Shown: positions 8,249 to 17,108 of the stretch, in pieces
How positions within the stretch are numbered: the first letter of the stretch is position 1
How the letters are laid out: every line of letters begins with the position of its first letter
Assembly: GCA_965661055.1 (NCBI GenBank)
Contig: CBFICS010000004.1
Coordinates: forward strand, 1-64,000
DNA: 64,000 bases
From: CBFHSF01 sp965661055
GTDB lineage: Bacteria; Bacteroidota; Bacteroidia; Flavobacteriales; Schleiferiaceae
Direction: 5' to 3'
Made by a program: the position numbers and the translations under genes
Notes under the pieces: model-generated
The model's database searches: none
Told to the model about the DNA's origin: nothing
Seen by the model: the letters and a program-made list of their open reading frames with translations, nothing else

Positions 8249-9675
8249 TGGATAAAAAATTTTCACACTTCTTATCCTTTCCTCTATTTAAAGTTATCGG
8301 AGAAGCAGCCGACGAACTTAACGTGGAATGCTATGTCATAGGTGGCTATGTAAGAGATCAGTTTTTAAATAGACCCATAAAAAAAGACATTGACATAGTA
8401 TGCGTGGGCAGCGGTATTGACCTAGCAAAAGCCGTAGCTCGCAAATTACCTAAAAAGGTAAAAGTAAGCATGTTCAAAAACTTTGGTACGGCTCACTTCA
8501 ATTACCAACAAACGGATTTTGAATTTGTAGGTGCGCGCAAAGAAAGCTATCGAGAAGATTCTAGAAAACCCGCAGTAGAAACGGGCAGTCTTCAAGATGA
8601 TCAAAACAGAAGAGATTTTACTATCAATGCTTTAGCTATTGGTTTAAATCAAAAAAATTACGGTCAATTATTAGATCCCTTTAACGGATTAAAGGACCTT
8701 GAAGATAAAATTATTAAAACCCCATTAGAGCCAGGCATTACTTACAGTGATGATCCATTGAGAATGATGAGGGCCATTCGATTTGCCAATCAACTAAACT
8801 TTAGGATTGAAGAAAATTCATTCAAAGCCATTGCTGATAAAGCAAAAAGGATAAAAATAATTAGTCGTGAAAGAATTACCGATGAGTTGCACAAAATAAT
8901 GATGTGTGACCAACCAAGTATAGGCCTAAATCTTCTTTTTAAGACTAAGCTTATTCATCAGTTTTTACCTGAGGTGGTAGACCTTCAAGGAGTTGAAGAG
9001 GTAGAGGGGCAACTTCACAAAGACAATTTTTACCACACCCTAGAGGTGGTTGACAATATCAGTAAGACTACCGATAACATATGGTTGCGCTACGCAGCAC
9101 TTTTTCACGACATTGGTAAACCCGTTACCAAAAAGTTTGAGCCTGAAATCGGTTGGACTTTTCACGCGCATGAATTTGTGGGATCTAAGATGGTTCCAAG
9201 AATCTTCAAGTCTATGAAAATGCCTTTGAACGACAAGATGAAGTACGTTCAAAAAATTGTAAGACTAAGTTCTAGACCCATTGCTCTAGTAAATGATGTA
9301 GTTACAGACTCTGCGGTTAGAAGGTTACTTTTTGATGCTGGTGAAGATGCTGAAGATCTTATGTTATTGTGTGACGCGGATGTGACCACAAAAAATCCGA
9401 AAAGAAAGAAGAAATACCTTAAAAACTTTCAAGAAGTGCGTGAACGCATGAAAGAAGTTGAGGAAAAAGATAAGGTCAGAAACTGGCAACCTCCCATTTC
9501 TGGTGAAACCATTATGAAAACATTTGGACTTACTCCTTGTAAAGAAGTAGGACAAATTAAAACAGCCATTAGAGAAGCAATTCTTGAAGGGGAAATAAAA
9601 AACAATGAGCGTGAAGCCTTTGAGTTTATGCTTGCAGAAGGTGAAAAATTAGGATTGAAAAAAGTAATGAAATGA
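8248..9675 (+). CDS. cca: CCA-adding tRNA nucleotidyltransferase with HD domain
   Basis: A 475-residue class II nucleotidyltransferase. The head domain has YVIGGYVRDQFLNRPIKKD then DIDIVCVG, the GG and DxD metal-binding motifs. RRDFTINALAI and the RMMRAIRFANQL helix of the tRNA-binding region follow. An HD domain (FHDIGKPVTKKF) and a charged C-terminal tail come next. Such proteins add or repair the 3' CCA end of tRNAs; Bacteroidota versions carry the HD domain. PcnB-type poly(A) polymerases share the head, but the HD domain favours the CCA-adding function. Downstream, an ATGA overlap of four bases couples it to the next gene. Confidence 0.93.
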   Translation: MDKKFSHFLSFPLFKVIGEAADELNVECYVIGGYVRDQFLNRPIKKDIDIVCVGSGIDLAKAVARKLPKKVKVSMFKNFGTAHFNYQQTDFEFVGARKESYREDSRKPAVETGSLQDDQNRRDFTINALAIGLNQKNYGQLLDPFNGLKDLEDKIIKTPLEPGITYSDDPLRMMRAIRFANQLNFRIEENSFKAIADKAKRIKIISRERITDELHKIMMCDQPSIGLNLLFKTKLIHQFLPEVVDLQGVEEVEGQLHKDNFYHTLEVVDNISKTTDNIWLRYAALFHDIGKPVTKKFEPEIGWTFHAHEFVGSKMVPRIFKSMKMPLNDKMKYVQKIVRLSSRPIALVNDVVTDSAVRRLLFDAGEDAEDLMLLCDADVTTKNPKRKKKYLKNFQEVRERMKEVEEKDKVRNWQPPISGETIMKTFGLTPCKEVGQIKTAIREAILEGEIKNNEREAFEFMLAEGEKLGLKKVMK

Positions 9676-10202
9676 ATACTGGATTAAAAATCAGAGTAAT
9701 CCTTGATACGGATAAATCAGATATTTTTAGAGACATTGTGGTTACTCCTTCAGAGAATTTATCGCACTTAGCAGATGTTATTGTTGCAGCCTTTGAAGTA
9801 GCACACGGTGAAATGTCTAGCTTTTACTTAAGTGATGATGAATGGAATCAAGGGGATGAAATTCCGATGATGGACATGGGTTTTTCAAAAGAACCCACGT
9901 TAGATATGCAGAAGGTTTTGATTGAAAACTCTTTGGGTAGACCACATCAAAGAATGCTTTTTGTTTATGACTTCATAAAAATGTGGACCTTTTTCGTGGA
10001 GACCATAGAAGAGACCGCCATTGCAGAAGGGATGGAAACACCTTATATCTCTTTAGCAGTGGGCGACAATCCTGAAGATGCTCCTGAAAAGAACTTTGAA
10101 GGTGACGGAAAAAAAATAGGCATGTTTGATGATGCTTTTGATGACGACGATTTTGACGATGACGACTTTGAAGAGGAAGGGTCTGAATTCGATCACTTTT
10201 AA
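9672..10202 (+). CDS. pRiA4b ORF-3-like protein with acidic tail
   Basis: A 176-residue soluble protein. Its first 60 or so residues (KIRVILDTDKSDIFRDIVV, HLADVIVAAFEVAHGEMSSF) resemble the plasmid pRiA4b ORF-3-like family. Those domains are widespread and have no established biochemical activity. The last 25 residues are almost entirely Asp, Glu and Phe (DDDDFDDDDFEEEGSEFDHF), likely disordered and strongly negative. It overlaps the CCA-adding gene by four bases and is followed by a strong terminator. The family name comes from a plasmid but nothing here suggests a mobile element. The match is moderate. Confidence 0.75.
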   Translation: MNTGLKIRVILDTDKSDIFRDIVVTPSENLSHLADVIVAAFEVAHGEMSSFYLSDDEWNQGDEIPMMDMGFSKEPTLDMQKVLIENSLGRPHQRMLFVYDFIKMWTFFVETIEETAIAEGMETPYISLAVGDNPEDAPEKNFEGDGKKIGMFDDAFDDDDFDDDDFEEEGSEFDHF

Positions 10203-10205
10203 AAT

Positions 10206-10235
10206 AAAAATCCCGCTTTCGCGGGATTTTTTTTT
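10206..10235 (+). terminator. Rho-independent terminator, symmetric
   Basis: The stem AAATCCCGC / GCGGGATTT with a TTTC loop is followed by a run of nine T; the left flank is A-rich, so it can work on both strands. It ends the 7892-10202 unit and also sits at the 3' end of the minus-strand gene at 10239. Its stem contains one copy of the CCGCTTTCGCGGGA repeat. Confidence 0.85.
10211..10226 (+). repeat. Dispersed palindromic repeat, copy 1
   Basis: TCCCGCTTTCGCGGGA, containing the 14-base core CCGCTTTCGCGGGA found at three other places in the window (23410, 49134, 59729). This copy is a fully symmetric hairpin and doubles as the stem of a terminator. Confidence 0.7.
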
Positions 10236-10238
10236 GTC

Positions 10239-10535
10239 TCAGAGAAACTCAATGTCTAAAATTCGATTTACGGGAATATACGCACCGTCTTTTAATAATA
10301 TCTTTTGATCCGTCTGCGCCCATATAGTGGTATGGGTCATGCGTACACTTTCGTAATCTTTAAAGTAAATTTCTACTTTATGCTTCTCTAAATTACCAAG
10401 GCTGGTGGCCCTGTGAATTTTTCGACTGCGCTCCTTAATTTCTTCTTTCGATTCTAAAACCTCGATATTTGGAAATCGCAAATCTAAAATCCCTTCCTTG
10501 GGCATCACCTTAGCTGAATCTGTCCACTTTTTCAT
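10239..10535 (-). CDS. Small conserved-looking protein, unknown function
   Basis: A 98-residue soluble protein, basic in the middle (KEEIKERSRKIHRATSL) with a beta-rich second half (KVEIYFKDYESVRMTHTTIWAQTDQ). I do not recognise the family beyond a feeling that similar orphan proteins occur in Flavobacteriales. It has no signal peptide or membrane span. The gene stands alone on the minus strand, sharing the terminator at 10206-10235 with the convergent upstream unit. It is divergent from the potassium channel gene, with an 84-base spacer. Confidence 0.65.
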   Translation of the reverse strand: MKKWTDSAKVMPKEGILDLRFPNIEVLESKEEIKERSRKIHRATSLGNLEKHKVEIYFKDYESVRMTHTTIWAQTDQKILLKDGAYIPVNRILDIEFL

Positions 10536-10619
10536 GCTAGGAATGTTTAGATTTGTACTACCTTACAATATACAATATTTTTAATCCTTAGATAAATTAT
10601 AGGACAACAAGATTTCAAC

Positions 10620-11423
10620 ATGAGTGTTAAAAACAGGCTTAGAAAAATAATTTTTGAAGCAGATACTCCAGCAGGAAAGACCTTCGACATTATTTTATTG
10701 TTGGCCATTCTATTGAGTATTGTGGTCGTAATGCTAGAAACAGTTAAACCCATTGATGAAAAATACCACCAAATATTTTTCTACATAGAATGGATCTTAA
10801 CCGGCCTTTTCTCTATAGAGTATGTGGCCCGAGCGCTCTTGGTAAAAAAACCTTCAGGCTATATTTTTTCCTTTTTTGGTGTCATTGACCTTCTAGCCAT
10901 CTTACCTGCATTTATCTCTCTTGTAATTCCGGGCTCTCAACTTTTATTAGTCACCAGATCACTCAGGTTGCTTAGGGTCTTTAGAGTGCTAAAACTCACT
11001 AGGTATATTTCAGAAAGCCAACTGTTAGCGCAGTCTTTAATTGCCTCAAGAAGAAAAATTACGGTCTTTTTGTTTGCGGTCCTGATGCTTACGGTAATTC
11101 TAGGGACCATCATGTACATCATTGAAGGTGGACAAAACGGATTCACCTCAATACCTAGAAGTATATATTGGGCTATTGTTACCCTGACTACTGTTGGGTA
11201 CGGTGATATATCTCCCGTTACGGTAATGGGCCAATTTATTGCTTCATTTATTATGATTTTAGGATATGGAATAATTGCCATACCTACAGGATTAATTTCG
11301 GTTGAAATGAGTCAAAATATGAGAAGCAGTACCAACCATATTTCATGTGTAAACTGCTCGGCCGAAGGCCATAGGGCTGGTGCAGATTTTTGTTATGAAT
11401 GCGGACATAAACTTCAAGAGTAA
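10620..11423 (+). CDS. Voltage-gated-type potassium channel with C-terminal zinc ribbon
   Basis: A 267-residue six-helix ion channel of the inner membrane. An S4-like segment carries regularly spaced arginines (TRSLRLLRVFRVLKLTRYI). The pore loop is TLTTVGYGDISP with the TVGYGD potassium filter, and S6 is FIASFIMILGYGIIAIPTGL. After S6 a short tail has two CxxC pairs (CVNCSAEGHRAGADFCYECG), a probable small zinc ribbon in the cytoplasm in place of an RCK or cyclic-nucleotide domain. Potassium selectivity is firm; voltage gating is inferred from S4. miaA follows seven bases later, so they are probably co-transcribed. Confidence 0.92.
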   Translation: MSVKNRLRKIIFEADTPAGKTFDIILLLAILLSIVVVMLETVKPIDEKYHQIFFYIEWILTGLFSIEYVARALLVKKPSGYIFSFFGVIDLLAILPAFISLVIPGSQLLLVTRSLRLLRVFRVLKLTRYISESQLLAQSLIASRRKITVFLFAVLMLTVILGTIMYIIEGGQNGFTSIPRSIYWAIVTLTTVGYGDISPVTVMGQFIASFIMILGYGIIAIPTGLISVEMSQNMRSSTNHISCVNCSAEGHRAGADFCYECGHKLQE

Positions 11424-11430
11424 TTCTGAA

Positions 11431-12336
11431 ATGAAGAATCAACTTATTTGTGTTTTAGGTCCTACCGCTTCCGGAAAAACAAGCTTATCCATAAAAATTG
11501 CTCAAGCCTTAGACACTGAAATAATTAGCTGTGACTCAAGACAATTTTACAAAGAGCTAAAAATAGGTGCCGCCCCACCTTCAAAAGAAGAGTTATCCGC
11601 AGTTCCACATCACTTTATTCAAGAAATCTCTGTACAAGACTCATTTAATGCCGGAGATTTTGAGGCTGCTGCACTAGAAAGGTTAGAACAAATTTTTTCT
11701 AATCACAACCATTCGGCGGTGTTGGTTGGGGGTAGCGGATTATACGCAGATGCCCTACTCGTTGGCTTTGATGAAATGCCAGAAATTGAAAAGGGCATTC
11801 GCAACCAGTTGAATCAAGAATTTGAACAATTTGGACTGGATCCCCTTTTAAAGGAACTAGAGCAAAATGATTTATCATATTACGAAAAGGTAGACCGAAA
11901 CAACCCTGTAAGAATTATTAGGGCCCTAGAGGTTATTCGTGCAACGGGTAAGCCCTTTTCTAGTTATAGAAATCAAAAAAAGGCAACTAGAAACTTTGAA
12001 GCGCAAAAGATTGCCATTGATTGGCCCAGAGAAGAACTCTATGACCGGATAAACCAAAGAGTTGATCTCATGGTTACAGAAGGCCTCGTTGAGGAAGTAA
12101 AGGCATTGGTAGAATTCCAGGACCTGCAATCTTTAAACACCGTAGGGTACAAAGAAATTTTTGAATATCTTAACGGTAATTGCTCTCTTGAAAAGGCTAT
12201 TGAAGAAATTAAAAAGAATACCCGTAGATTTGCTAAAAGACAGTTGACATGGCTTAGAAAAGATTCTGAAATCTTCTGGGTCAATCCGAAGTCTGACCTT
12301 CTACCGCAAATAGCTAAACACTATCAATGGGACTAA
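11431..12336 (+). CDS. miaA: tRNA dimethylallyltransferase
   Basis: A 301-residue enzyme that transfers the dimethylallyl group to A37 of tRNAs reading UNN codons. The P-loop is LGPTASGKTSLS, followed by IISCDSRQFYKEL, GAAPPSKEEL and HHFI, all standard MiaA motifs. I chose ATG 11431 (MKNQLICVLGPTASG) because the family begins a few residues before the P-loop. An in-frame upstream start at 11380 would lie inside the channel gene and add an unrelated 17 residues. The 3' end overlaps lpxK by ten bases. Confidence 0.95.
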   Translation: MKNQLICVLGPTASGKTSLSIKIAQALDTEIISCDSRQFYKELKIGAAPPSKEELSAVPHHFIQEISVQDSFNAGDFEAAALERLEQIFSNHNHSAVLVGGSGLYADALLVGFDEMPEIEKGIRNQLNQEFEQFGLDPLLKELEQNDLSYYEKVDRNNPVRIIRALEVIRATGKPFSSYRNQKKATRNFEAQKIAIDWPREELYDRINQRVDLMVTEGLVEEVKALVEFQDLQSLNTVGYKEIFEYLNGNCSLEKAIEEIKKNTRRFAKRQLTWLRKDSEIFWVNPKSDLLPQIAKHYQWD

Positions 12337-13325
12337 AACCTAGAATTTACTTACTGCCACTTAGCCTTCCCTTGGCTATTATTTCTTCCATAAGAAACTG
12401 GGCTTTTAACCGTGGCATATTAAAATCTAAACGATTTGACATCCCCGTTTTATCTGTTGGAAACCTATCTACAGGCGGTACGGGCAAAACTCCTATGGTT
12501 TCTTTTTTAATTGAAAAAAGCAAGGGTGAAATCGCCGTGTTAAGTCGTGGTTACGGCAGAAATACCAAGGGTTTTATTGAAGTTTCTGATCAGCATAATG
12601 CCACTTCCGTGGGAGATGAACCCATGGAACAAAAAAGAAAACATCCCAATACCATAGTAGCGGTTTGTGAAGAGAGAGTTGCTGGGGTTACCCAATTGCT
12701 AAAGAATCATTCAAATCTTTCAGGAGTGATTCTAGACGATGCTTTTCAACATCGTTATATTACTCCCAGTCGATCTATACTTCTGACTCCGTATGATCAG
12801 ATTTACGCAAGAGATCATATTTTGCCGGCGGGTAACTTGAGAGAATCTAAACGAGGAGCGAAACGAGCAGATGTCATTGTGGTCACTAAATGCCCAAATC
12901 AATTGACCCTAGAAAGAAAGGAAGAGGTAAAAAGAGAGCTGAATACCACAAAGCCTGTTTTTTTCTCAAAAATCACCTACGCCCCAAATCCTGAAATCCA
13001 CAATAAAAAATGGATTTTAGTTACAGGAATTGCAACCCCCTCGCCTATTTATGATTACTTGAAGTCAATCAACGTTGATTTTATACCCCTAAAGTTTCCA
13101 GATCATTATCCTTACTCAGAAAAGGATGTTTCAAAGATGAAAGAAGCCATAGCTCAATATTCAACAGAGGGAATATTAACCACTTCTAAAGACTTTGAAC
13201 GGTTATCAAAATTCAATGCAACCCATGAATTAAAGGTTTCTGTCTTAAAAATATCTCTTGATTTTTTCGGAGATGAAAATAGCTTTTTAAAGGCGGTAAA
13301 CATTCCTTTTTTGGACGTTAAATAA
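12327..13325 (+). CDS. lpxK: Tetraacyldisaccharide 4'-kinase
   Basis: A 332-residue kinase that phosphorylates the 4' position of the lipid A precursor at the inner membrane. The N-terminal hydrophobic helix (LLPLSLPLAIISSI) is followed by PVLSVGNLSTGGTGKTPMV, the LpxK Walker A. LSRGYGR, VGDEPMEQ and VILDDAFQHR carry the family's later motifs. The length is normal. It starts inside the end of miaA; the channel, miaA and lpxK thus form one compact unit. It implies lipid A and an LPS-bearing outer membrane, as also shown by lptB at 47.5 kb. Confidence 0.96.
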   Translation: MGLKPRIYLLPLSLPLAIISSIRNWAFNRGILKSKRFDIPVLSVGNLSTGGTGKTPMVSFLIEKSKGEIAVLSRGYGRNTKGFIEVSDQHNATSVGDEPMEQKRKHPNTIVAVCEERVAGVTQLLKNHSNLSGVILDDAFQHRYITPSRSILLTPYDQIYARDHILPAGNLRESKRGAKRADVIVVTKCPNQLTLERKEEVKRELNTTKPVFFSKITYAPNPEIHNKKWILVTGIATPSPIYDYLKSINVDFIPLKFPDHYPYSEKDVSKMKEAIAQYSTEGILTTSKDFERLSKFNATHELKVSVLKISLDFFGDENSFLKAVNIPFLDVK

Positions 13326-13389
13326 AGCCTTTATTCCTGTTTATTTCTTTTCTTTGTATCCCTGAAAAGGGCATATTCATTATTACCAA

Positions 13390-14847
13390 ATGGAAAAATC
13401 TATTTACGATAAATACGAAGCCGTAATTGGCCTTGAAGTACATACGCAGTTAATGACCGCATCTAAGGCATACTCTTCTGATGCAACAACCTATGGTGCG
13501 CCACCAAACACCAATGTAAGTCCGATTAGCCTTGGCCACCCAGGTACCTTACCTAAGGTTAACGAAAAGGTCATTGAATTTGCTGTGAGACTTGGCGTTG
13601 CCTTAAACTGCGACATCAGAGAAAAAAATGAATACGCTAGAAAGAATTATTTCTATGCTGATTTACCCAAGGGTTATCAAATTACTCAAGACACAACCCC
13701 TATTTGTACCGGAGGATTTGTCCGAATAAAAGACGCCGACGGAAATCCAAAAAATATTGGACTTACTAGAATCCATATGGAAGAAGATTCTGGTAAATCA
13801 CTGCATGATATTGATCCTTTTAATACTCTTATTGACTTAAATCGAGCGGGGACGCCCCTTTTAGAAATTGTTTCTGAACCTGAATTTAAAAATGGTGAGG
13901 AAGCTTATTCTTACTTAAGTGAGATCAGAAAACTTGTTAGATACCTTGACATTTCTGATGGTAATATGGAAGAAGGGTCGTTGAGATGTGACGTAAACGT
14001 TTCTGTAAAACCCTTAGGACAAAAGGAGTTTGGGACTAAAGTAGAGGTGAAAAACTTAAACTCTTTTAGAAATGTTCAAAAGGCCATTGATTATGAGATT
14101 AAATCTCAAATAGATTTAATTGAATCTGGTGGTACGGTAATTCAAGAGACCAAAAATTTTGATGCCGCAAAGAACATTACCATCGTTTTGAGAAGTAAAG
14201 AGGATGCTCATGACTACCGCTATTTTCCAGAGCCAGATCTTCAACCGGTAATCGTTACAAAAGAATACATTGAATCTGTTAAATCAAAATTACCTGCGTT
14301 GCCTAATGATTTATTGAATAAGTATATCAATGAATTAGGGTTAAGTGAATATGACGCACAAGTTTTGACTGAAACCAAAGCAATTGCAATGTATTTTGAG
14401 GAGTTAATTTCTCATTCAAAAAATTACAAAGTAGCTGCCAACTGGATGATGGGTGCCATTAAGTCTTACCTAAATGAAAAATCAATAGAAATCATTGATT
14501 TCCCAATTCAACCCAAAACCATTTCTACCTTGATTAGAATGGTTGAGGAAAACAAAATTTCAAATACGGTAGCAACGCAAAAGCTCTTCCCAATTCTCAT
14601 TGAAAATCCTGATGCAGACCCTAATGCATTAGCTCAAGAGAACAACTGGATTCAAGAGTCTGATGCCAATGCCTTAAAAGGAATAATTGATGAAGTGCTT
14701 GCCGCCTTCCCTGAAAAGGTAGAAGAATTTAAAGCGGGCAAAAAAGGACTTATGGGCCTATTTGTAGGTGAAGTAATGAAGAGGTCGAAAGGAAAGGCCG
14801 ATCCTAAAGTCACCAATCAATTATTGCAAAAAGAACTAAACTCATAA
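13390..14847 (+). CDS. gatB: Asp-tRNA(Asn)/Glu-tRNA(Gln) amidotransferase subunit B
   Basis: A 485-residue GatB that phosphorylates misacylated Glu-tRNA(Gln) or Asp-tRNA(Asn) and transamidates it with ammonia from GatA. Diagnostic stretches are AVIGLEVHTQLMTASKAYSSD, HPGTLPKVNE, NYFYADLPKGYQITQ, HMEEDSGKS and DLNRAGTPLLEIVSEPE, with a YqeY-like tail domain at the C-terminus. The Cys pair some GatB proteins have after the LEVH motif is absent here. gatA and gatC are not in the window. The stop and next start share one base (TAATG). Confidence 0.97.
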   Translation: MEKSIYDKYEAVIGLEVHTQLMTASKAYSSDATTYGAPPNTNVSPISLGHPGTLPKVNEKVIEFAVRLGVALNCDIREKNEYARKNYFYADLPKGYQITQDTTPICTGGFVRIKDADGNPKNIGLTRIHMEEDSGKSLHDIDPFNTLIDLNRAGTPLLEIVSEPEFKNGEEAYSYLSEIRKLVRYLDISDGNMEEGSLRCDVNVSVKPLGQKEFGTKVEVKNLNSFRNVQKAIDYEIKSQIDLIESGGTVIQETKNFDAAKNITIVLRSKEDAHDYRYFPEPDLQPVIVTKEYIESVKSKLPALPNDLLNKYINELGLSEYDAQVLTETKAIAMYFEELISHSKNYKVAANWMMGAIKSYLNEKSIEIIDFPIQPKTISTLIRMVEENKISNTVATQKLFPILIENPDADPNALAQENNWIQESDANALKGIIDEVLAAFPEKVEEFKAGKKGLMGLFVGEVMKRSKGKADPKVTNQLLQKELNS

Positions 14848-16037
14848 TGAAGACAGTAAAATATATATTGTTTGTTTCGACTTTTATTTTCTTGACAAAC
14901 TGTACCGAAAACAGTGGTGATAATTTAATTTCTGGGACCGTAACCGGAGGATCTGAGTTGATCATTTCAGAATTAAGCCCAGGAGAAATTGTGGGTAAAG
15001 ACACTCTTTCTGTGAGTAGCGGTACCTTTTCATGGGGTCCAGAATCAGCCATTGAAAACACTACCATGTATTTGTTAGAGTTTTCTGAAGGAGGTAAAAT
15101 TCCACTTATTTTATCGCCAGGAGATCAGGTAGAAATAACCATTGAAAACACAGGAGAAAACCCATTATATACGATAGAAGGGTCTAATGAATCAAAAAGA
15201 TTAAATAGATTGAGGGAAATAGGAATAGAAAATTCAGCCTTCTTAGATTCACTTGACCAATTGGTAAAAACGACTCCAGACGGAGCAGAAAAAAAAGCTT
15301 TGAGACCTCGTTTAGATGCTGCTTTTCAAGAAAGAATAATGAAGGTTAAAAAACAATTGAGAAGTTTTATTGAAGAAGACACCACCAGTTTGACGAACCT
15401 TTTTGTTCTTTCACAAAAATTGGGTCAATACAGTATTATTTCGCCTGAAGAAGATTTAGGCTACTTAATCTCCATTGACAATGGTTTACAATCAAAACAC
15501 GAAAAAAACCCCCATGCAATTCAATATCATAATGATATGCAAAACATTATGGAAAGTGTTGAAAGGGCAGAACAAGTTGAATTGGCAAAACAAAATATTG
15601 TTGTTGGAGGTAAAGCGCCAGAAATAGAATTAAACACTCCTGACGGCGATGTATTGGCTCTTTCTAGTTTGCGCGGAAAAGTTGTTCTCATTGACTTTTG
15701 GGCAGCTTGGTGTGGACCATGTAGAGCCAATCACCCTCACTTGGTAAAGGTCTATAATGAATACATAGACAAAGGCTTTACGATTTTTTCAGTTTCATTA
15801 GACGGAACCCCGCAACAGAGAAATGCTGCTCAAGACTGGGCGGATGCCATTCAGCAAGACGGTTTACCATGGACGAATCACGTAAGTGATCTGCGTGGAT
15901 GGAATTCAGAAGTAATTACTAAATACGGATTTAATGCTATTCCTTTTAGCATATTAATTGACGCAGAAGGCACAATTATCAGTGTAAATCCAAGAGGTAA
16001 GCAACTGGAGGAAGCTTTAGCAATGGTTCTTAGATAA
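14847..16037 (+). CDS. TlpA-like thioredoxin-fold lipoprotein
   Basis: A 396-residue exported protein. The N-terminus has a signal with lipobox ending FLTNC, so it is probably lipid-anchored at Cys19. A DUF4369-like beta region (ISGTVTGGSELIISEL) comes first, then a helical linker. The TlpA/ResA-type thioredoxin domain carries IDFWAAWCGPCRANHPHLV, with the CGPC active site near residue 290, and the cis-Pro region NAIPFSILID. Such proteins act as periplasmic disulfide reductases, for example in cytochrome maturation; the substrate here is unknown. Its 3' end overlaps the convergent gap gene by eight bases. Confidence 0.9.
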   Translation: MKTVKYILFVSTFIFLTNCTENSGDNLISGTVTGGSELIISELSPGEIVGKDTLSVSSGTFSWGPESAIENTTMYLLEFSEGGKIPLILSPGDQVEITIENTGENPLYTIEGSNESKRLNRLREIGIENSAFLDSLDQLVKTTPDGAEKKALRPRLDAAFQERIMKVKKQLRSFIEEDTTSLTNLFVLSQKLGQYSIISPEEDLGYLISIDNGLQSKHEKNPHAIQYHNDMQNIMESVERAEQVELAKQNIVVGGKAPEIELNTPDGDVLALSSLRGKVVLIDFWAAWCGPCRANHPHLVKVYNEYIDKGFTIFSVSLDGTPQQRNAAQDWADAIQQDGLPWTNHVSDLRGWNSEVITKYGFNAIPFSILIDAEGTIISVNPRGKQLEEALAMVLR

Positions 16038-17022
16038 GTCTTTGAATTAAGTCTACCAAACGGCTAGAGTAACCCATTTCATTGTCATACCATCCAACAA
16101 CCTTTACCATTCTGCCAATGGTAGAGGTTAATTGTCCGTCAATCAATACTGAGTTTTTAAGACCTATAATGTCTGAAGACACCAATGGATCATTGGTAAA
16201 ACCAATAATTCCCTTGTACCTATCTGATTTAGAAGCTTCAATAAATAATTGATTAACCTCGTCTGCAGACACTTGCTTGTCAACGTAAAAGGTAATGTCA
16301 GTTAGCGAACCGTTGGGCACTGGAACCCTTATTCCGGCACCGCCAAGCTTTTCTTGCAAATGAGGAAAAACCTTTGACAAAGCTTTTGCAGCACCGGTAG
16401 TCGTAGGGACCATAGAAAGTGCTGCTGCTCTCGCTCTCCGTAAATCTGTATGAGGTGCGTCTTGTAACCTTTGATCTGAAGTATAACTGTGAACCGTAGT
16501 AACAAAGGCTTGTTCAATGCCCAAATTTCTATTTATCACTTCAATCATGGGCGCTGCACAATTGGTAGTACAAGAAGCATTTGAAACCATTTGAACATCA
16601 GGAATACCCAAAGCGCTCTCCTCTACTCCCAAAATAACCATGGGTACACTATCGTCTTTAGAAGGAACCGATAGAATAACCTTTTTTACAGATCCTTTTA
16701 AGTGAGGTTCTAACTCCGATTTAGTTTTAAAAACCCCTGTAGACTCAATGACAATATCAGCATCGTTCCAATCAACGTCTTCTGGGCGTTTTTCAGAAGA
16801 AAACAAAACCTTGTCACCCCCTATTTGAAGGGTTTTTGGGCCCGTCTTAATAACTTCTTTAGGAAATCGTCTATGAGTACTGTCATAGGTGATTAAATGC
16901 TTTAGGGTGTCTATATCTGCTAAGTCATTAATTCTTACAACAGAAATATCCGAGTAGTTTTGAAGAACGCGCAAGGTGGTTCTACCTATTCTTCCCAATC
17001 CATTTATACCCACTTTAATCAT
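16030..17022 (-). CDS. gap: Glyceraldehyde-3-phosphate dehydrogenase
   Basis: A 330-residue type I GAPDH. The Rossmann start is VGINGLGRIGRTTLR. The catalytic centre is SNASCTTNCAAP with Cys151, and WYDNEMGYSSRL is the C-terminal signature. It interconverts glyceraldehyde 3-phosphate and 1,3-bisphosphoglycerate in glycolysis. The second beta strand ends VVRINDLAD; the Asp is the usual NAD-binding residue, so NAD use is likely. It appears monocistronic: its own 3' end overlaps the convergent TlpA-like gene, and a terminator of the 17.1 kb gene lies just upstream of its start. Confidence 0.97.
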   Translation of the reverse strand: MIKVGINGLGRIGRTTLRVLQNYSDISVVRINDLADIDTLKHLITYDSTHRRFPKEVIKTGPKTLQIGGDKVLFSSEKRPEDVDWNDADIVIESTGVFKTKSELEPHLKGSVKKVILSVPSKDDSVPMVILGVEESALGIPDVQMVSNASCTTNCAAPMIEVINRNLGIEQAFVTTVHSYTSDQRLQDAPHTDLRRARAAALSMVPTTTGAAKALSKVFPHLQEKLGGAGIRVPVPNGSLTDITFYVDKQVSADEVNQLFIEASKSDRYKGIIGFTNDPLVSSDIIGLKNSVLIDGQLTSTIGRMVKVVGWYDNEMGYSSRLVDLIQRLI

Positions 17023-17056
17023 AGCAAAAAATCATTTCTACAAAGTTTAAAACAAA

Positions 17057-17092
17057 AAAAGCGTCTCACAACAAAGTGAGACGCTTTTCAAT
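17057..17092 (-). terminator. Rho-independent terminator of the T9SS cargo gene
   Basis: On the plus strand AAAAAAA GCGTCTCAC AACAAA GTGAGACGC TTTT. Read on the minus strand the nine-pair stem is followed by a seven-T run. It lies 17 bases after the stop of the 1056-residue protein gene and insulates gap from it. Confidence 0.85.
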
Positions 17093-17108
17093 CAAATAAT
17101 TGATTAAT

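Noticed and set aside
9672..10202. Plasmid or IS-derived origin suggested by the pRiA4b family name
   Set aside because: No inverted repeats, target duplications or transposase genes nearby, and the gene is locked into a chromosomal operon by a four-base overlap.
10211..10226. The repeat at 10211 as only a terminator stem
   Set aside because: Three further copies of its core, two in coding sequence, show that terminator function does not explain the motif; kept as a finding.
10937..11281. 114-residue frame antisense to the potassium channel
   Set aside because: Opposite the S4 and pore region; composition is that of a shadow frame.
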